Assembly (NCBI RefSeq): GCF_020535565.1
Contig: NZ_CP084758.1
Location: 4,787,001-4,851,000, forward strand
Origin: Shinella sp. XGS7
GTDB taxonomy: Bacteria > Pseudomonadota > Gammaproteobacteria > Burkholderiales > Burkholderiaceae_C
Reading direction: 5' to 3'
DNA length: 64,000 nucleotides
Shown here: positions 7,532 to 18,176 of the stretch, one piece after another
Position numbering within the stretch: the first letter of the stretch is position 1
How the letters are laid out: every line of letters begins with the position of its first letter
The notes under the pieces: generated by a model
Seen by the model: the letters and a program-made list of their open reading frames with translations, nothing else
Database searches by the model: none
Told to the model about the DNA's origin: nothing
Translations under genes and position numbers: made by a program

Positions 7532-7990
7532 TCAGTCGCCGCTGGCGGCGTCGGCAGTGGCGCCGCTGCGCTGAGCGCTCACCCGCTCCAGCTCCTGGTA
7601 GAAGGCCGCGCCCTGGCGCCAGGCCTCGTACAGGGCCAGGCGCTGGGCCTGCAGCACCGGGTCGGGCGAGCTCTCGCCCAGAGGCTCGGCCAGGCCGGCG
7701 CGACGCCACAGATTCAGATCGGCCAGCACCTCCTCTCGGCTCAGCGGCTGGCTGGCATCGCGAGGCTCGGCCCTGAGCTCGATCATCACGGGCGGCGCCT
7801 CGGTGACGATCAGCAGCTCCTGGGCGGCCTCATCCAGCGAGGCCTCGGGCGCCACATCGGCCGGCACACCGGCGTTCTGCGCCAGGGCCCAGGAGGCGCC
7901 CAGCAGCAGGGTGGCGCTCAGCGCCGCGCCGCGCAGGGGGCGGGACAGACCGGCGGATTGAAAACGGGTCGGCTTGAGGCTGTGCATCAT
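7532..7990 (-). CDS. Small exported protein, DUF4148-like, 152 aa
   Basis: A signal peptide (hydrophobic core about residues 20-36, cleavage near WALAQ) is followed by an acidic segment and the motif SREEVLADLNLWRRAGL, which resembles the helical repeat of DUF4148 proteins common in Burkholderiales. Two ATGs in tandem (7990 and 7987) follow AGGAG by about 6-9 bases. The gene is alone on the minus strand, convergent with the PCu(A)C gene and divergent from ureD. Function unknown. Confidence 0.65.
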   Translation of the reverse strand: MMHSLKPTRFQSAGLSRPLRGAALSATLLLGASWALAQNAGVPADVAPEASLDEAAQELLIVTEAPPVMIELRAEPRDASQPLSREEVLADLNLWRRAGLAEPLGESSPDPVLQAQRLALYEAWRQGAAFYQELERVSAQRSGATADAASGD

Positions 7991-8120
7991 GGTGATCTCC
8001 TTTCAAAAGCCTGGAGGGACGGCACGGCGGTGAAGACCGGTGCCGCGAGTCGCCAGTCTCCCTGCCCCGGCACGCGGCGAGCGTCCGACCAACCCGGTTC
8101 GGGCTGTAGGACAGCAGGCC

Positions 8121-8136
8121 GTGCACGCCTCTTGCT
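8121..8136 (+). promoter_or_regulatory. Sigma-54-like element just upstream of ureD
   Basis: GTGCAC (8121-8126), five bases, then TTGCT (8132-8136). The -12 part is perfect; the -24 part differs from TGGCAC at its first two bases, including one base of the invariant GG. Initiation 12 bases past the GC would fall about three bases before the ureD ATG at 8150, which has no visible ribosome-binding site. A weak call, noted because ureA has a similar arrangement. Confidence 0.3.
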
Positions 8137-8149
8137 ACTCTGACGACCT

Positions 8150-8980
8150 ATGGCTTGGCATGGACACCTGACCCTGGACTACCGCCGCGAGCGCGACGGC
8201 CGCTGCACCGCCCTGGACCGCCACGAGGGCCCGCTGCGCGTGCTGCAGCGGCTCTATCCCGAGGGCCCCGGCATCTGCCACCATGTGCTGGTGCACCCGC
8301 CCGGCGGCATCGTGGGCGGTGATCAGCTGGAGATCGACGCCCGCCTGGGGCCGGGCAGCCATGCCCTGATCACCACGCCGGGCGCCACGCGCTTTTACCG
8401 CAGCGCCGGCGCCCCGGCCCGCCAGCAGCTGCGCGCCCGCCTGGCCGAGGGCGCGCGCCTGGACTGGCTGCCACTGGAAACCATCGTCTACAACGGCGCC
8501 CTGGCCGAGAACCGCCTGGTCTTCGAGCTGGACCCCGGGGCCGAGATGCTGGGCTGGGATGTGCTGGCCCTGGGTCTGCCCGCCGCCGGCCAGGGCTTCC
8601 ACCGCGGCCACTATCAGCAGCATCTGGAGCTGCCCGGCCGCTGGCTGGAGCGCGGCCTGATCCGCGCGGACGACCAGCACCTGCTGCAGTCCCCCCTGGG
8701 CCTGGGCGGCCACCCGGTGCTGGGCGCCCTGTGGTTTGCCGCGGGGCAAGCCCTGGCCCCGGCGCGGCGCGAGGCCCTGCTGGAGATCGCCCGCCACGAG
8801 ATCGCCGCGGCCGGCTGGGACTGGGCCGGCTGCACTGCCCCGGAAGACGGCGTGCTGGTGCTGCGCCTGCTGGCCGAGCGGGTGGAGCCGGCCCTGGCCC
8901 TGCTGGGGCGGGTCTGGGCGGCCTGGCGGCGCGAGGCCTGGGGCCTGGCGCCCTGCGCACCGCGCATCTGGGCCACCTGA
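8150..8980 (+). CDS. ureD: Urease accessory protein UreD
   Basis: UreD (UreH) is the scaffold that binds apo-urease and passes nickel from the UreFG complex to the active site. The 276-residue protein shows family hallmarks: the start HLTLDYRRE, VLVHPPGGIVGGDQLEI (about residues 46-62), HALITTPGATRFYRS (about 71-85) and LPLETIVYNGA. Length is normal. It stands 26 kb from the structural genes ureABC and is followed after 73 bp by a peptidase gene, unlike the usual urt-ureD-ureA order. No Shine-Dalgarno is visible before the ATG. Confidence 0.93.
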   Translation: MAWHGHLTLDYRRERDGRCTALDRHEGPLRVLQRLYPEGPGICHHVLVHPPGGIVGGDQLEIDARLGPGSHALITTPGATRFYRSAGAPARQQLRARLAEGARLDWLPLETIVYNGALAENRLVFELDPGAEMLGWDVLALGLPAAGQGFHRGHYQQHLELPGRWLERGLIRADDQHLLQSPLGLGGHPVLGALWFAAGQALAPARREALLEIARHEIAAAGWDWAGCTAPEDGVLVLRLLAERVEPALALLGRVWAAWRREAWGLAPCAPRIWAT

Positions 8981-9053
8981 GCGGCGAGCGCTGCGCCTGG
9001 GATACTCCCGCAGCCGCCACGAGCGGTTTGCCTGGAAGAGGAGCATCCCACCG

Positions 9054-11207
<2,154 letters not shown>

Positions 11208-11395
11208 GGACCAGGCGCTCGGAGAAAGTGAGGAGCAGCGCCGGGAGGCGCTTGCTCCCGCGCCGGCAAGGCGGGAAGATGCCCCCCATCCCGCGCCTTG
11301 ATCCGCGCTTCGGGGCGGCGGGTTTCCACGGATGATCTGTCCCGCAACCCGCCGGCCCGCTTCAGACATGGGCCGCCGCCTTGATTGGAGCGTCC

Positions 11396-13102
11396 ATGCA
11401 AGTCCTCAAGAACATGAGCATCGCGGCCAAGCTGTCCGCTGCCTTTGCGGCGATGCTCGGCCTGCTGGCCATCCTGGCCCTGTTTGCCTACAGCCGGCTG
11501 CAGGTGGTGCAGGAAGAATCCCGCAATATCAGCGGCAACTGGATGCCCTCGGTCGCCGCCTTGGGCTCGCTCAACGGCGATGTGGCTGACTTTCGCATCG
11601 GTGTGCTGCTCAACGTGGGCGCCAACTCGGCCGAGCAGACCCAGGCCGCGGACAGCACCCGTGCCAAGGCGGCCAAGGCGGCGAATGCCACCATCGAGAC
11701 CTACAAGAAGATGATCTCCAGCCCCGAGGAGCAGAAGCTCTTCGACCGCTTTGCTGCGGACTGGGCGCAGTACCAAAGCATGGCCACCAAGATCGCCGAG
11801 CTGATGCGCGATGGCCAGATCGACGAGGCTCGCACCCTGCAGTCCGGCAATGCGCGCCAGACCTATGTGCGCGCCAGCGAGACCCTGGACGAGTTGGTCG
11901 CCCTGAACAGCAAGGGGGCCGAGGCCTCGGCCAAGCATTCCGAGGAGGTGTACGGCTCGGCCACCCTGTGGCTGCTGCTGGTGAGCCTGCTGGCCGGCGG
12001 TGCCGCCGTGCTCATGTCCCTGACCCTGATCCGGGCCATCACCCGGCCCCTGGCCCAGGCGGTGCAGGCCGCCGACCGCGTGGCCGACGGCGACCTCAGC
12101 CTGAAGATCGAGTTCGAGGGCAAGGACGAGACCGCTCGCCTACTGGAAGCCATGCAGCGCATGCAGACGGCCCTGGCCGGCACCGTCTCGGCCGTGCGCC
12201 AGGGGGCGGAGTCGGTGGCCACGGCCAGCGCCCAGATCGCCCAGGGCAATAGCGACCTCTCGGCCCGCACCGAGGAGCAGGCCTCCTCGCTGGAGGAGAC
12301 CTCGGCCACCATGGAGGAGCTGGGCTCCACCGTGCGCCAGAACGCCGACAACGCCCTGCAGGCCAACCAGCTGGCCCAGAGCGCCAGCGAGGTGGCCCGC
12401 AGCGGCGGTGCCGTGGTGGGCGAGGTGGTGGACACCATGCGCGGCATCGAGGAAAGCTCGCGCCGCATCTCGGACATCATCGCCACCATCGACGGCATCG
12501 CCTTCCAGACCAATATCCTGGCCCTGAACGCCGCGGTGGAAGCCGCGCGGGCGGGCGAGCAGGGCCGCGGCTTCGCGGTCGTGGCCGGCGAGGTGCGCAC
12601 CCTGGCCCAGCGCAGCGCCGAGGCCGCCAAGGAGATCAAGAGCCTGATCAACGACTCGGTGGAGCGCGTGCAGAGCGGCACCCAGCTGGTGGACCGCGCC
12701 GGCAAGACCATGGGTGACATCGTCACCTCGGTGCAGCGCGTGGCCGATATCGTGGGCGAGATCAGCAGCGCCAGCCGCGAGCAGAGCGCCGGCATCGGCC
12801 AGGTGGGCGAGGCGGTGAGCCAGCTCGACAAGGCCACGCAGCAGAACGCCGCCCTGGTGGAGGAAAGTGCCGCCGCCAGCGAGAGCCTCAAGCATCAGGC
12901 GGCACGCCTGCTGGACTCGGTGGCCAGTTTCCGCCTGGATGCCAGCCACGGCCTGCGTCCGGCCCTGGCCAGCGCCGCCCCGGCAGCCCGGCCGGCCCCG
13001 CGCCCGGCGCCGCCGCGTCCCGCCCCGGCTGCGAGCGTGAAGCGCGCGCCGGCACCGGCCCGCGCACCAGCCGCCGAAGACGGCGAGTGGAGCAGCTTCT
13101 GA
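11396..13102 (+). CDS. Methyl-accepting chemotaxis protein, 568 aa
   Basis: A transmembrane chemoreceptor. TM1 is about residues 15-33, a periplasmic four-helix-bundle sensor 34-187, TM2 188-211, HAMP 212-265, and the cytoplasmic signalling coiled coil about 270-510 with the conserved hairpin tip around [21 protein letters not shown] (367-387). A Pro/Ala/Arg-rich tail ends in EDGEWSSF. The ATG at 11396 with GGAG upstream is preferred over the TTG at 11381. The ligand is unknown; the neighbouring urea genes make nitrogen-compound taxis possible, but this is only context. An intrinsic terminator follows at 13312-13346. Confidence 0.93.
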   Translation: MQVLKNMSIAAKLSAAFAAMLGLLAILALFAYSRLQVVQEESRNISGNWMPSVAALGSLNGDVADFRIGVLLNVGANSAEQTQAADSTRAKAAKAANATIETYKKMISSPEEQKLFDRFAADWAQYQSMATKIAELMRDGQIDEARTLQSGNARQTYVRASETLDELVALNSKGAEASAKHSEEVYGSATLWLLLVSLLAGGAAVLMSLTLIRAITRPLAQAVQAADRVADGDLSLKIEFEGKDETARLLEAMQRMQTALAGTVSAVRQGAESVATASAQIAQGNSDLSARTEEQASSLEETSATMEELGSTVRQNADNALQANQLAQSASEVARSGGAVVGEVVDTMRGIEESSRRISDIIATIDGIAFQTNILALNAAVEAARAGEQGRGFAVVAGEVRTLAQRSAEAAKEIKSLINDSVERVQSGTQLVDRAGKTMGDIVTSVQRVADIVGEISSASREQSAGIGQVGEAVSQLDKATQQNAALVEESAAASESLKHQAARLLDSVASFRLDASHGLRPALASAAPAARPAPRPAPPRPAPAASVKRAPAPARAPAAEDGEWSSF

Positions 13103-13311
13103 ACCCAGGGGCCTGAGGCCCTGCCGGGCTGCGCCCCGGCTTCCCCCATGGCAAGTTCTTCGCCATCGCCGCCTCCGGCGGCCCTGGCGCGGGGACTGCT
13201 GTTCGCGCCGGCGCTTCCCCTTGGCGGGGCGTCACCCACACCGCGGCCCCACGTCACAGCCAGGCTCAGGCCGGCCCACGTCCCGGGCGGTGTTCACCGC
13301 GCTCTCTCCGG

Positions 13312-13346
13312 CCCCGCCTCCGCTCGCTGCGGTCGCGGGGCTTTTT
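13312..13346 (+). terminator. Intrinsic terminator after the chemoreceptor gene
   Basis: CCCCGC (13312-13317) pairs with GCGGGG (13335-13340) and is followed by CTTTTT (13341-13346). It would end transcription from the chemoreceptor before the converging urtE gene. The rest of the 269-bp gap (13103-13371) is GC-rich with no convincing gene. Confidence 0.65.
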
Positions 13347-13371
13347 CATGCGCAGCCCGGGCCTGCGGGCC

Positions 13372-14094
13372 TCAGATGGCCATGCGCTGGCGCACGCCGT
13401 CCTGCTGCATCTGCGCGCCGCGGCCCCGGGCCACGAACTCGCCGCGCTCCATCACCAGGTACTGGTCGGCCAGCTCCTCGGCGAAATCGTAGTACTGCTC
13501 CACCAGGATCACGGCCATGGGCTCCGGCTTGCGGCCCGCCTCGGTCTGCAGGCCCTCGCGTGCCAGCTGGCGCAGCACGCGACCGATGTCCTTGATGATG
13601 CTGGGCTGTATGCCCTCGGTGGGCTCGTCCAGGATGATGAGCTGGGGCGCGGGCGCCAGGGCGCGGGCAATCGCCACGCGCTGCTGCTCGCCGCCGGAGA
13701 GGTCTCCGCCGCGCCGCTTGAGCATCTGCTTGAGCACCGGAAAGAGCTCGAAGAGCTGGGGCGGGATGGGCGTGCCCGCCTTCTTGTAGGCCAGGCCCAT
13801 GCGCAGGTTTTCTTCTACCGTGAGCCGGGCAAAAATCTCGCGCCCCTGGGGCACGTAGCCCATGCCCAGGCGGGCCCGCTCGAAGGGCGTCAGCCGCGCG
13901 ATCTCGCGCCCCGCCAGGCTGAGGCTGCCGCTCTTGATGGGCACCACGCCCATCAGGCTCTTGAGCAGGCTGGTTTTGCCCACGCCATTGCGGCCCAGGA
14001 TCACGGTGATCTCGCCGGCCTGGGCCTCGAAGCTGAGGCCGCGCAGGATGTGGCTGCCGCCGTAGTACTGATGGAGTTGTTCGGCTTTCAGCAT
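13372..14094 (-). CDS. urtE: Urea ABC transporter ATP-binding subunit UrtE
   Basis: One of two ATPases of the high-affinity urea importer (branched-chain amino-acid transporter family, LivF-like). The ATG at 14094 gives the UrtE start MLKAEQLHQYYGGSHILRG. Walker A is GRNGVGKTS, the signature LSGGEQQR, Walker B LIILDEPTEGIQPS, and the switch region VEQYYDFA. The EQYYDFA and TEGIQPSII wording is characteristic of UrtE. 240 residues, normal. It is the last urt gene and is separated from urtD by an unusual 320-bp gap. Confidence 0.95.
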   Translation of the reverse strand: MLKAEQLHQYYGGSHILRGLSFEAQAGEITVILGRNGVGKTSLLKSLMGVVPIKSGSLSLAGREIARLTPFERARLGMGYVPQGREIFARLTVEENLRMGLAYKKAGTPIPPQLFELFPVLKQMLKRRGGDLSGGEQQRVAIARALAPAPQLIILDEPTEGIQPSIIKDIGRVLRQLAREGLQTEAGRKPEPMAVILVEQYYDFAEELADQYLVMERGEFVARGRGAQMQQDGVRQRMAI

Positions 14095-14154
14095 GTCAAC
14101 GGTCTCGCTTCTGTTGCGCCAGCAGCTGCGACGGCCGTGCAGACCGACGCCAGC

Positions 14155-14392
14155 GGGTGTCCGGCTGACTCCGTGTCCCCCGCCCTGCCCCCTGCGGGCG
14201 CAGGGCTCCTCCTTGACCTGCGTCATCCGGACACCCACTGCCATCGGTCCGGGTACGAAGAGCTCTGAGCCAAGGGCTCGTCGCGGTGCACGATGCCGGA
14301 CGGTCGGCAGTGGGTGCCCGTCGACCGAAGGTAAAGGGGGAGGGCCAAAGGCCCGGAGGACACGTAGGTCGGCGGGTGCGCACTGCCGACCG
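14155..14392. repeat. Cluster of related inverted repeats between urtD and urtE
   Basis: GGGTGTCCGG (14155-14164) and its exact complement (14227-14236) form one pair. CGGTCGGCAGTG (14301-14312) and its exact complement (14381-14392) form a second. The arms of the two pairs resemble each other beyond these cores (GTGGGTG..., CACTGCC... blocks), suggesting a decayed duplicated element. No convincing ORF lies in the 320-bp gap (14095-14414), which breaks an otherwise tight operon. Confidence 0.5.
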
Positions 14393-14414
14393 GCCAGCGC
14401 AGAGGCACACAGGG

Positions 14415-15302
14415 TCAGCGCCCAAGGTACACCTCCACCACCTTCTCATTCGCCTGCACCTCGCTCAGCAGGCCCTCGGCCAGCACCGAGCCCTCGTGCA
14501 GCACGGTGACCTTCTTGCGGCCCTGGGTGAGCTGGTCCACGAACTTCATATCGTGCTCCACCACCACCAGGGAGTGCCGGCCCTCCAGGGAGAGAAAGAG
14601 CTCGGCGGTGCGCTCGGTTTCCTCATCGGTCATGCCGGCCACGGGCTCATCGAGCAGCAGCAGCTTGGGGTCCTGCATCAGCAGCATGCCGATCTCCAGC
14701 CACTGCTTCTGCCCATGCGAGAGCAGGCCAGCCGGCCGCGCCGCCTGGGGCAGCAGGTGGATGAGCTGCAGCACCTCGCCGATGCGGGCCTGCTGCGCGT
14801 CGCTCAGCCGCGCGAACAGGGCGGCACGCACGCGGCGGTCGCCGGCCAGGGCCAGCTCCAGGTTCTCGAACACCGTGAGCTGCTCGTAGACCGTGGGCTT
14901 CTGGAACTTGCGGCCTATGCCCACGGCGGCAATCTCGCTCTCGCGCAGGCGCAGCAGGTCGATGTTCTGGCCAAAGCTGGCCGTGCCCGCGTCGGGCCGG
15001 GTCTTGCCCGTGATCACGTCCATCATCGTGGTCTTGCCCGCGCCATTGGGGCCGATGATGCAGCGCAGCTCGCCCACGTCCACCGCCAGGCTCAGGCGGT
15101 TGAGGGCACGAAAGCCATCGAAGGACACGGTGATGTCGTCCAGGTACAGGGCCACGCCGGTGCCGAAGTCGGGCCGGCCCTCGGTCAGCAGGCGGCCAAA
15201 GGAGGCGCTGCGGCCGCCCGAGCCCTGCTGCTGGCGGGCCAGCTCGGCCTGGGCATGCTGGCGGCGGGCGTGGCTGCCCTGCTCCATCAGATCGGGGGTC
15301 AT
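14415..15302 (-). CDS. urtD: Urea ABC transporter ATP-binding subunit UrtD
   Basis: The second ATPase (LivG-like) of the urea importer. The ATG at 15302 overlaps the urtC stop (ATGA), which fixes the start. Walker A is GPNGAGKTT, the signature degenerates to LSHGQKQW as in UrtD proteins, Walker B is LLLLDEPVAGMTDEE, and VVVEHDMKFV holds the switch His. The first 50 residues are a longer, Gln/Arg-rich lead-in than needed for the fold. 295 residues. Confidence 0.95.
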   Translation of the reverse strand: MTPDLMEQGSHARRQHAQAELARQQQGSGGRSASFGRLLTEGRPDFGTGVALYLDDITVSFDGFRALNRLSLAVDVGELRCIIGPNGAGKTTMMDVITGKTRPDAGTASFGQNIDLLRLRESEIAAVGIGRKFQKPTVYEQLTVFENLELALAGDRRVRAALFARLSDAQQARIGEVLQLIHLLPQAARPAGLLSHGQKQWLEIGMLLMQDPKLLLLDEPVAGMTDEETERTAELFLSLEGRHSLVVVEHDMKFVDQLTQGRKKVTVLHEGSVLAEGLLSEVQANEKVVEVYLGR

Positions 15303-16453
15303 GCCTGCTCCTCCTGGCTCGCCGCGCGCTTGAAGCGCTGGCCCAGCTTGCGCGCCAGCCCGGCCAGACCCTCGGGCAGCCACAGGGTCACGGCAATGAA
15401 GAGCACGCCCAGGAAGTAGAGCCAGTACTCCGGAAAGGCCTGGGTGAACCAGCTCTTGGCGCCGTTCACGAAGAAGGCGCCGACGATGGGGCCGATGAGC
15501 GTGGCGCGTCCGCCCACGGCGGCCCAGATCGCGATCTCGATGGAGGCCGCGGGCGACATCTCGCCGGGGTTGATGATGCCCACCTGGGGCACGTAGAGCG
15601 CGCCGGCCACGCCGCACATCAGGGCCGAGAGCGTCCAGATGGCCAGCTTGTAGGCCAGGGGCTCGTAGCCGGTGAACATCACCCGGCTCTCGGCATCGCG
15701 GATGGCCTGCAGCACGCGGCCGAAGCGGCTGCAGACGATGAAGCGGCCCAGCAGAAAGAAGCCGATCAGCACCAGGCCCGTGATCACGAAGAGCAACATG
15801 CGGGTGCCCGGCTGGTTCAGCGGCACGCCCAGGATGCGCTTGAAGTCGGTGAAGCCGTTGTTACCGCCAAAGCCTGTCTCGTTGCGGAAGAAGAGCAGCA
15901 TGGCCGCAAAGGTCAGGGCCTGGGTGATGATGGAGAAGTACACGCCCTTGATGCGCGAGCGGAAGGCGAAGAAGCCGAACACAAAGGCCAGCAGCCCGGG
16001 CACGGCCAGCACCATCAGCATCTGGAAGGCAAAGCTGTCGCTGCCGGCCCAGTGCCAGGGCAGCGCCTTCCAGTCCAGAAAGACCATGAAGTCGGGCAGA
16101 TCACTCTGGTAATTGCCGTCACGGCCGATCTGGCGCATCAGGTACATGCCCATGGCGTAGCCGCCCAGGGCGAAGAAGAGGCCGTGGCCCAGGGACAGGA
16201 TGCCGGTGTAGCCCCAGATCAGGTCCATGGCCAGGGCACAGATGGCGTAGCACATGATCTTGCCCAGCAGGCCGACCAGGTAGTCGCTCAGGTGCAGGGC
16301 ATGGCCGGCGGGCAGCAGCAGGTTCAGGGCCGGCACCAGCAGGGCCACGCCCAGCACGGCCAGCAGCACCAGGGTCCAGCCGCGGGCCGAGAGCAGGCGC
16401 GGTGCCGGGGGCAGCAGCAGCGCGGGCGGGGTGGAGGCAGAGGCGTTCATCAT
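15299..16453 (-). CDS. urtC: Urea ABC transporter permease UrtC
   Basis: An inner-membrane permease of the LivM type with about ten hydrophobic helices, the first at residues 27-50. The segment MDLIWGYTGILSLGHGLFFALGGYAMGMYLM (about 91-121) is diagnostic for UrtC. FSIITQALTFAAML and AVGGRATLIGPIVGAF are further family blocks. It pairs with UrtB to form the urea channel. Two ATGs in tandem open the frame. It lies 12 bp downstream of urtB and overlaps urtD by four bases. Confidence 0.95.
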   Translation of the reverse strand: MMNASASTPPALLLPPAPRLLSARGWTLVLLAVLGVALLVPALNLLLPAGHALHLSDYLVGLLGKIMCYAICALAMDLIWGYTGILSLGHGLFFALGGYAMGMYLMRQIGRDGNYQSDLPDFMVFLDWKALPWHWAGSDSFAFQMLMVLAVPGLLAFVFGFFAFRSRIKGVYFSIITQALTFAAMLLFFRNETGFGGNNGFTDFKRILGVPLNQPGTRMLLFVITGLVLIGFFLLGRFIVCSRFGRVLQAIRDAESRVMFTGYEPLAYKLAIWTLSALMCGVAGALYVPQVGIINPGEMSPAASIEIAIWAAVGGRATLIGPIVGAFFVNGAKSWFTQAFPEYWLYFLGVLFIAVTLWLPEGLAGLARKLGQRFKRAASQEEQA

Positions 16454-16465
16454 CGTCAGTTCCCG

Positions 16466-18043
16466 TCAGGCTTCCGCGCTGCGGCCTTTCATCGCGAACA
16501 GGCCCTGGGGCCGCTTCTGGATGAAGACCACGATGAAGACCAGGACCATGATCTTGGCCAGCACCGCGCCGGCCCAGTCTTCCAGCAGCTTGTTCAGCAC
16601 GCCCAGGCCCAGGGCGGCAATCACGGTGCCGGCCAGCTGGCCCACGCCCCCCAGGACCACCACCATGAAGCTGTCCACGATGTAGTTCTGGCCCAGGTCA
16701 GGGCCCACATTGCCCACCTGGCTGAGCGCGCAGCCCGCCAGCCCGGCAATGCCCGCGCCCAGGGCGAAGGCATAGGTGTCGGTGCGCGCGGTGTTCACGC
16801 CCACGCAGGCGGCCATGCGGCGGTTCTGCGTGACGCCGCGCACAAAGAGGCCCAGCCGGGTGCGCGCAATCAGCAGGGCCACGCCGGCCAGCACCGCGAA
16901 GGCAAACACGATGATGGCGATGCGGTTGTAGGGCAGGGTCAGATTGCTCATCAGGGCCACACCGCCCGAGAGCCAGCCCGGGTTCTCCACCGGCACGTTC
17001 TGCGCGCCGAAGAGCGAGCGCACCGCCTGCATCAGCACCAGGGAGATGCCCCAGGTGGCCAGCAGGGTTTCCAGCGGCCGGCCGTAGAGCCAGCGGATCA
17101 CGCTGCGCTCCAGCACCGCGCCCACGCCCGCCGCCACCAGAAAGCTCACCGGCACGGCCGCCAGCACATAGGCATCGAACCAGGCCGCGGGCAGATGGGC
17201 GCGAAACAAGTTCTGCACCACATAGGTGGCATAGGCGCCCACCATCATCAGCTCGCCATGCGCCATATTGATCACGCCCATCAGGCCATAGCTGATGGCC
17301 AGGCCCAGGGCCACCAGCAGCAGGATGGAGCCCAGGCTCAGGCCGGTGAACACCAGGCCCAGGCGCTCGCCCCAGGCCAGGCGGCGCTCCACGGCCGTCA
17401 GGGCCTGGGCCAGCGCGGACTTCACCTCGGCATCGCCCTCGGCCGCCAGACGCTCCAGCAGCAGGCTCTTGACCGCCGGCTCGCCGCTGGCGGCCAGCTG
17501 GCGCGCGGCCGCCAGGCGCTTGGCCGCATCCGGCGAGGCAATCACCAGGGCGGCGCGCATCAGCTCCAGCCGCGCCTTCAGGCCGGCATCGCGCTCCGCG
17601 GCCAGGGCCAGGTCCAGCAGGGGCAGCTGAGCCTCGTCCAGGCTCTGCCTGGCCAGCTCCGCCACGGCCTCGCGGCGTTGCTCGAGTTCCGGCGAGCCCA
17701 GCTTGAGCGCGGCCAGCGCCGCCTGCAGGGCGCCGCGCATGCGGTTGTTGTTGACCACATCCTCCGCGCCTTCCGGCAGGGTGGCGGCTTGGCCCGTGGC
17801 GGCATCCACGGTCTTCTCGCCGTCGAACACCAGCACCTGGGTGGGCGTGAGCTTGACCGCGTCCTCCAGCATCGCCTGCACAAAGGCGGCCAGCCCCGCC
17901 TCGCCCTGGGCCGCCGCCTCGCTCAGCGCCGCGATCCGCGCATCGGTATCACCCGACGCGATGGCACGCGCTCGCTCCGGGGTCAGGGCTTGCGCAGCAC
18001 CAACCAGCAGCAACCCCGCCAGCAAAAGCATCAAACGTCGCAT
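16466..18043 (-). CDS. urtB: Urea ABC transporter permease UrtB
   Basis: LivH-type permease of 525 residues. The frame opens further upstream, but the ATG at 18043 gives the expected signal-like start MRRLMLLLAGLLLVGAAQA. Residues 20-230 are the periplasmic-type extension typical of UrtB, and the membrane half begins at LVFTGLSLGSILLLVALGLAISYGLMGVINMAHGE. GVTQNRRMAACVGV is the permease loop of this family. It is second in the urtABCDE operon, with 128 bp (repeat copy C) between it and urtA. Confidence 0.94.
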   Translation of the reverse strand: MRRLMLLLAGLLLVGAAQALTPERARAIASGDTDARIAALSEAAAQGEAGLAAFVQAMLEDAVKLTPTQVLVFDGEKTVDAATGQAATLPEGAEDVVNNNRMRGALQAALAALKLGSPELEQRREAVAELARQSLDEAQLPLLDLALAAERDAGLKARLELMRAALVIASPDAAKRLAAARQLAASGEPAVKSLLLERLAAEGDAEVKSALAQALTAVERRLAWGERLGLVFTGLSLGSILLLVALGLAISYGLMGVINMAHGELMMVGAYATYVVQNLFRAHLPAAWFDAYVLAAVPVSFLVAAGVGAVLERSVIRWLYGRPLETLLATWGISLVLMQAVRSLFGAQNVPVENPGWLSGGVALMSNLTLPYNRIAIIVFAFAVLAGVALLIARTRLGLFVRGVTQNRRMAACVGVNTARTDTYAFALGAGIAGLAGCALSQVGNVGPDLGQNYIVDSFMVVVLGGVGQLAGTVIAALGLGVLNKLLEDWAGAVLAKIMVLVFIVVFIQKRPQGLFAMKGRSAEA

Positions 18044-18098
18044 AAGGAAGTCACCATCGAGCGCTGGCCCCGAAGGCCAGCGCGAGAGATCAAGCGAC

Positions 18099-18176
18099 CA
18101 CCGCGGATCCGGCTTTGCCGGTCCGCTGGTGGTGCCCCCTTGAGGGGGCGGCCGAAGGCCGTAGGGGGTGGTCAAC
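18099..18176 (-). repeat. Dispersed palindromic repeat, copy C
   Basis: Read on the minus strand, this copy starts at the urtA stop codon (TGACCACCCCCTACG). It has the palindrome GCCCCCTCAAGGGGGC (18134-18149) and ends in a long stem (GCGGACCGGC ... GCCGGATCCGC, 18103-18126) with an AAA loop. It has the same order and orientation relative to transcription as copy A. It fills most of the gap between the urea-binding-protein gene and the first permease gene. Confidence 0.75.

Noticed and set aside
11381..11396. TTG start giving a five-residue longer chemoreceptor
   Set aside because: The ATG at 11396 has GGAG at proper distance and matches the usual N-terminus with TM1 near residue 15.
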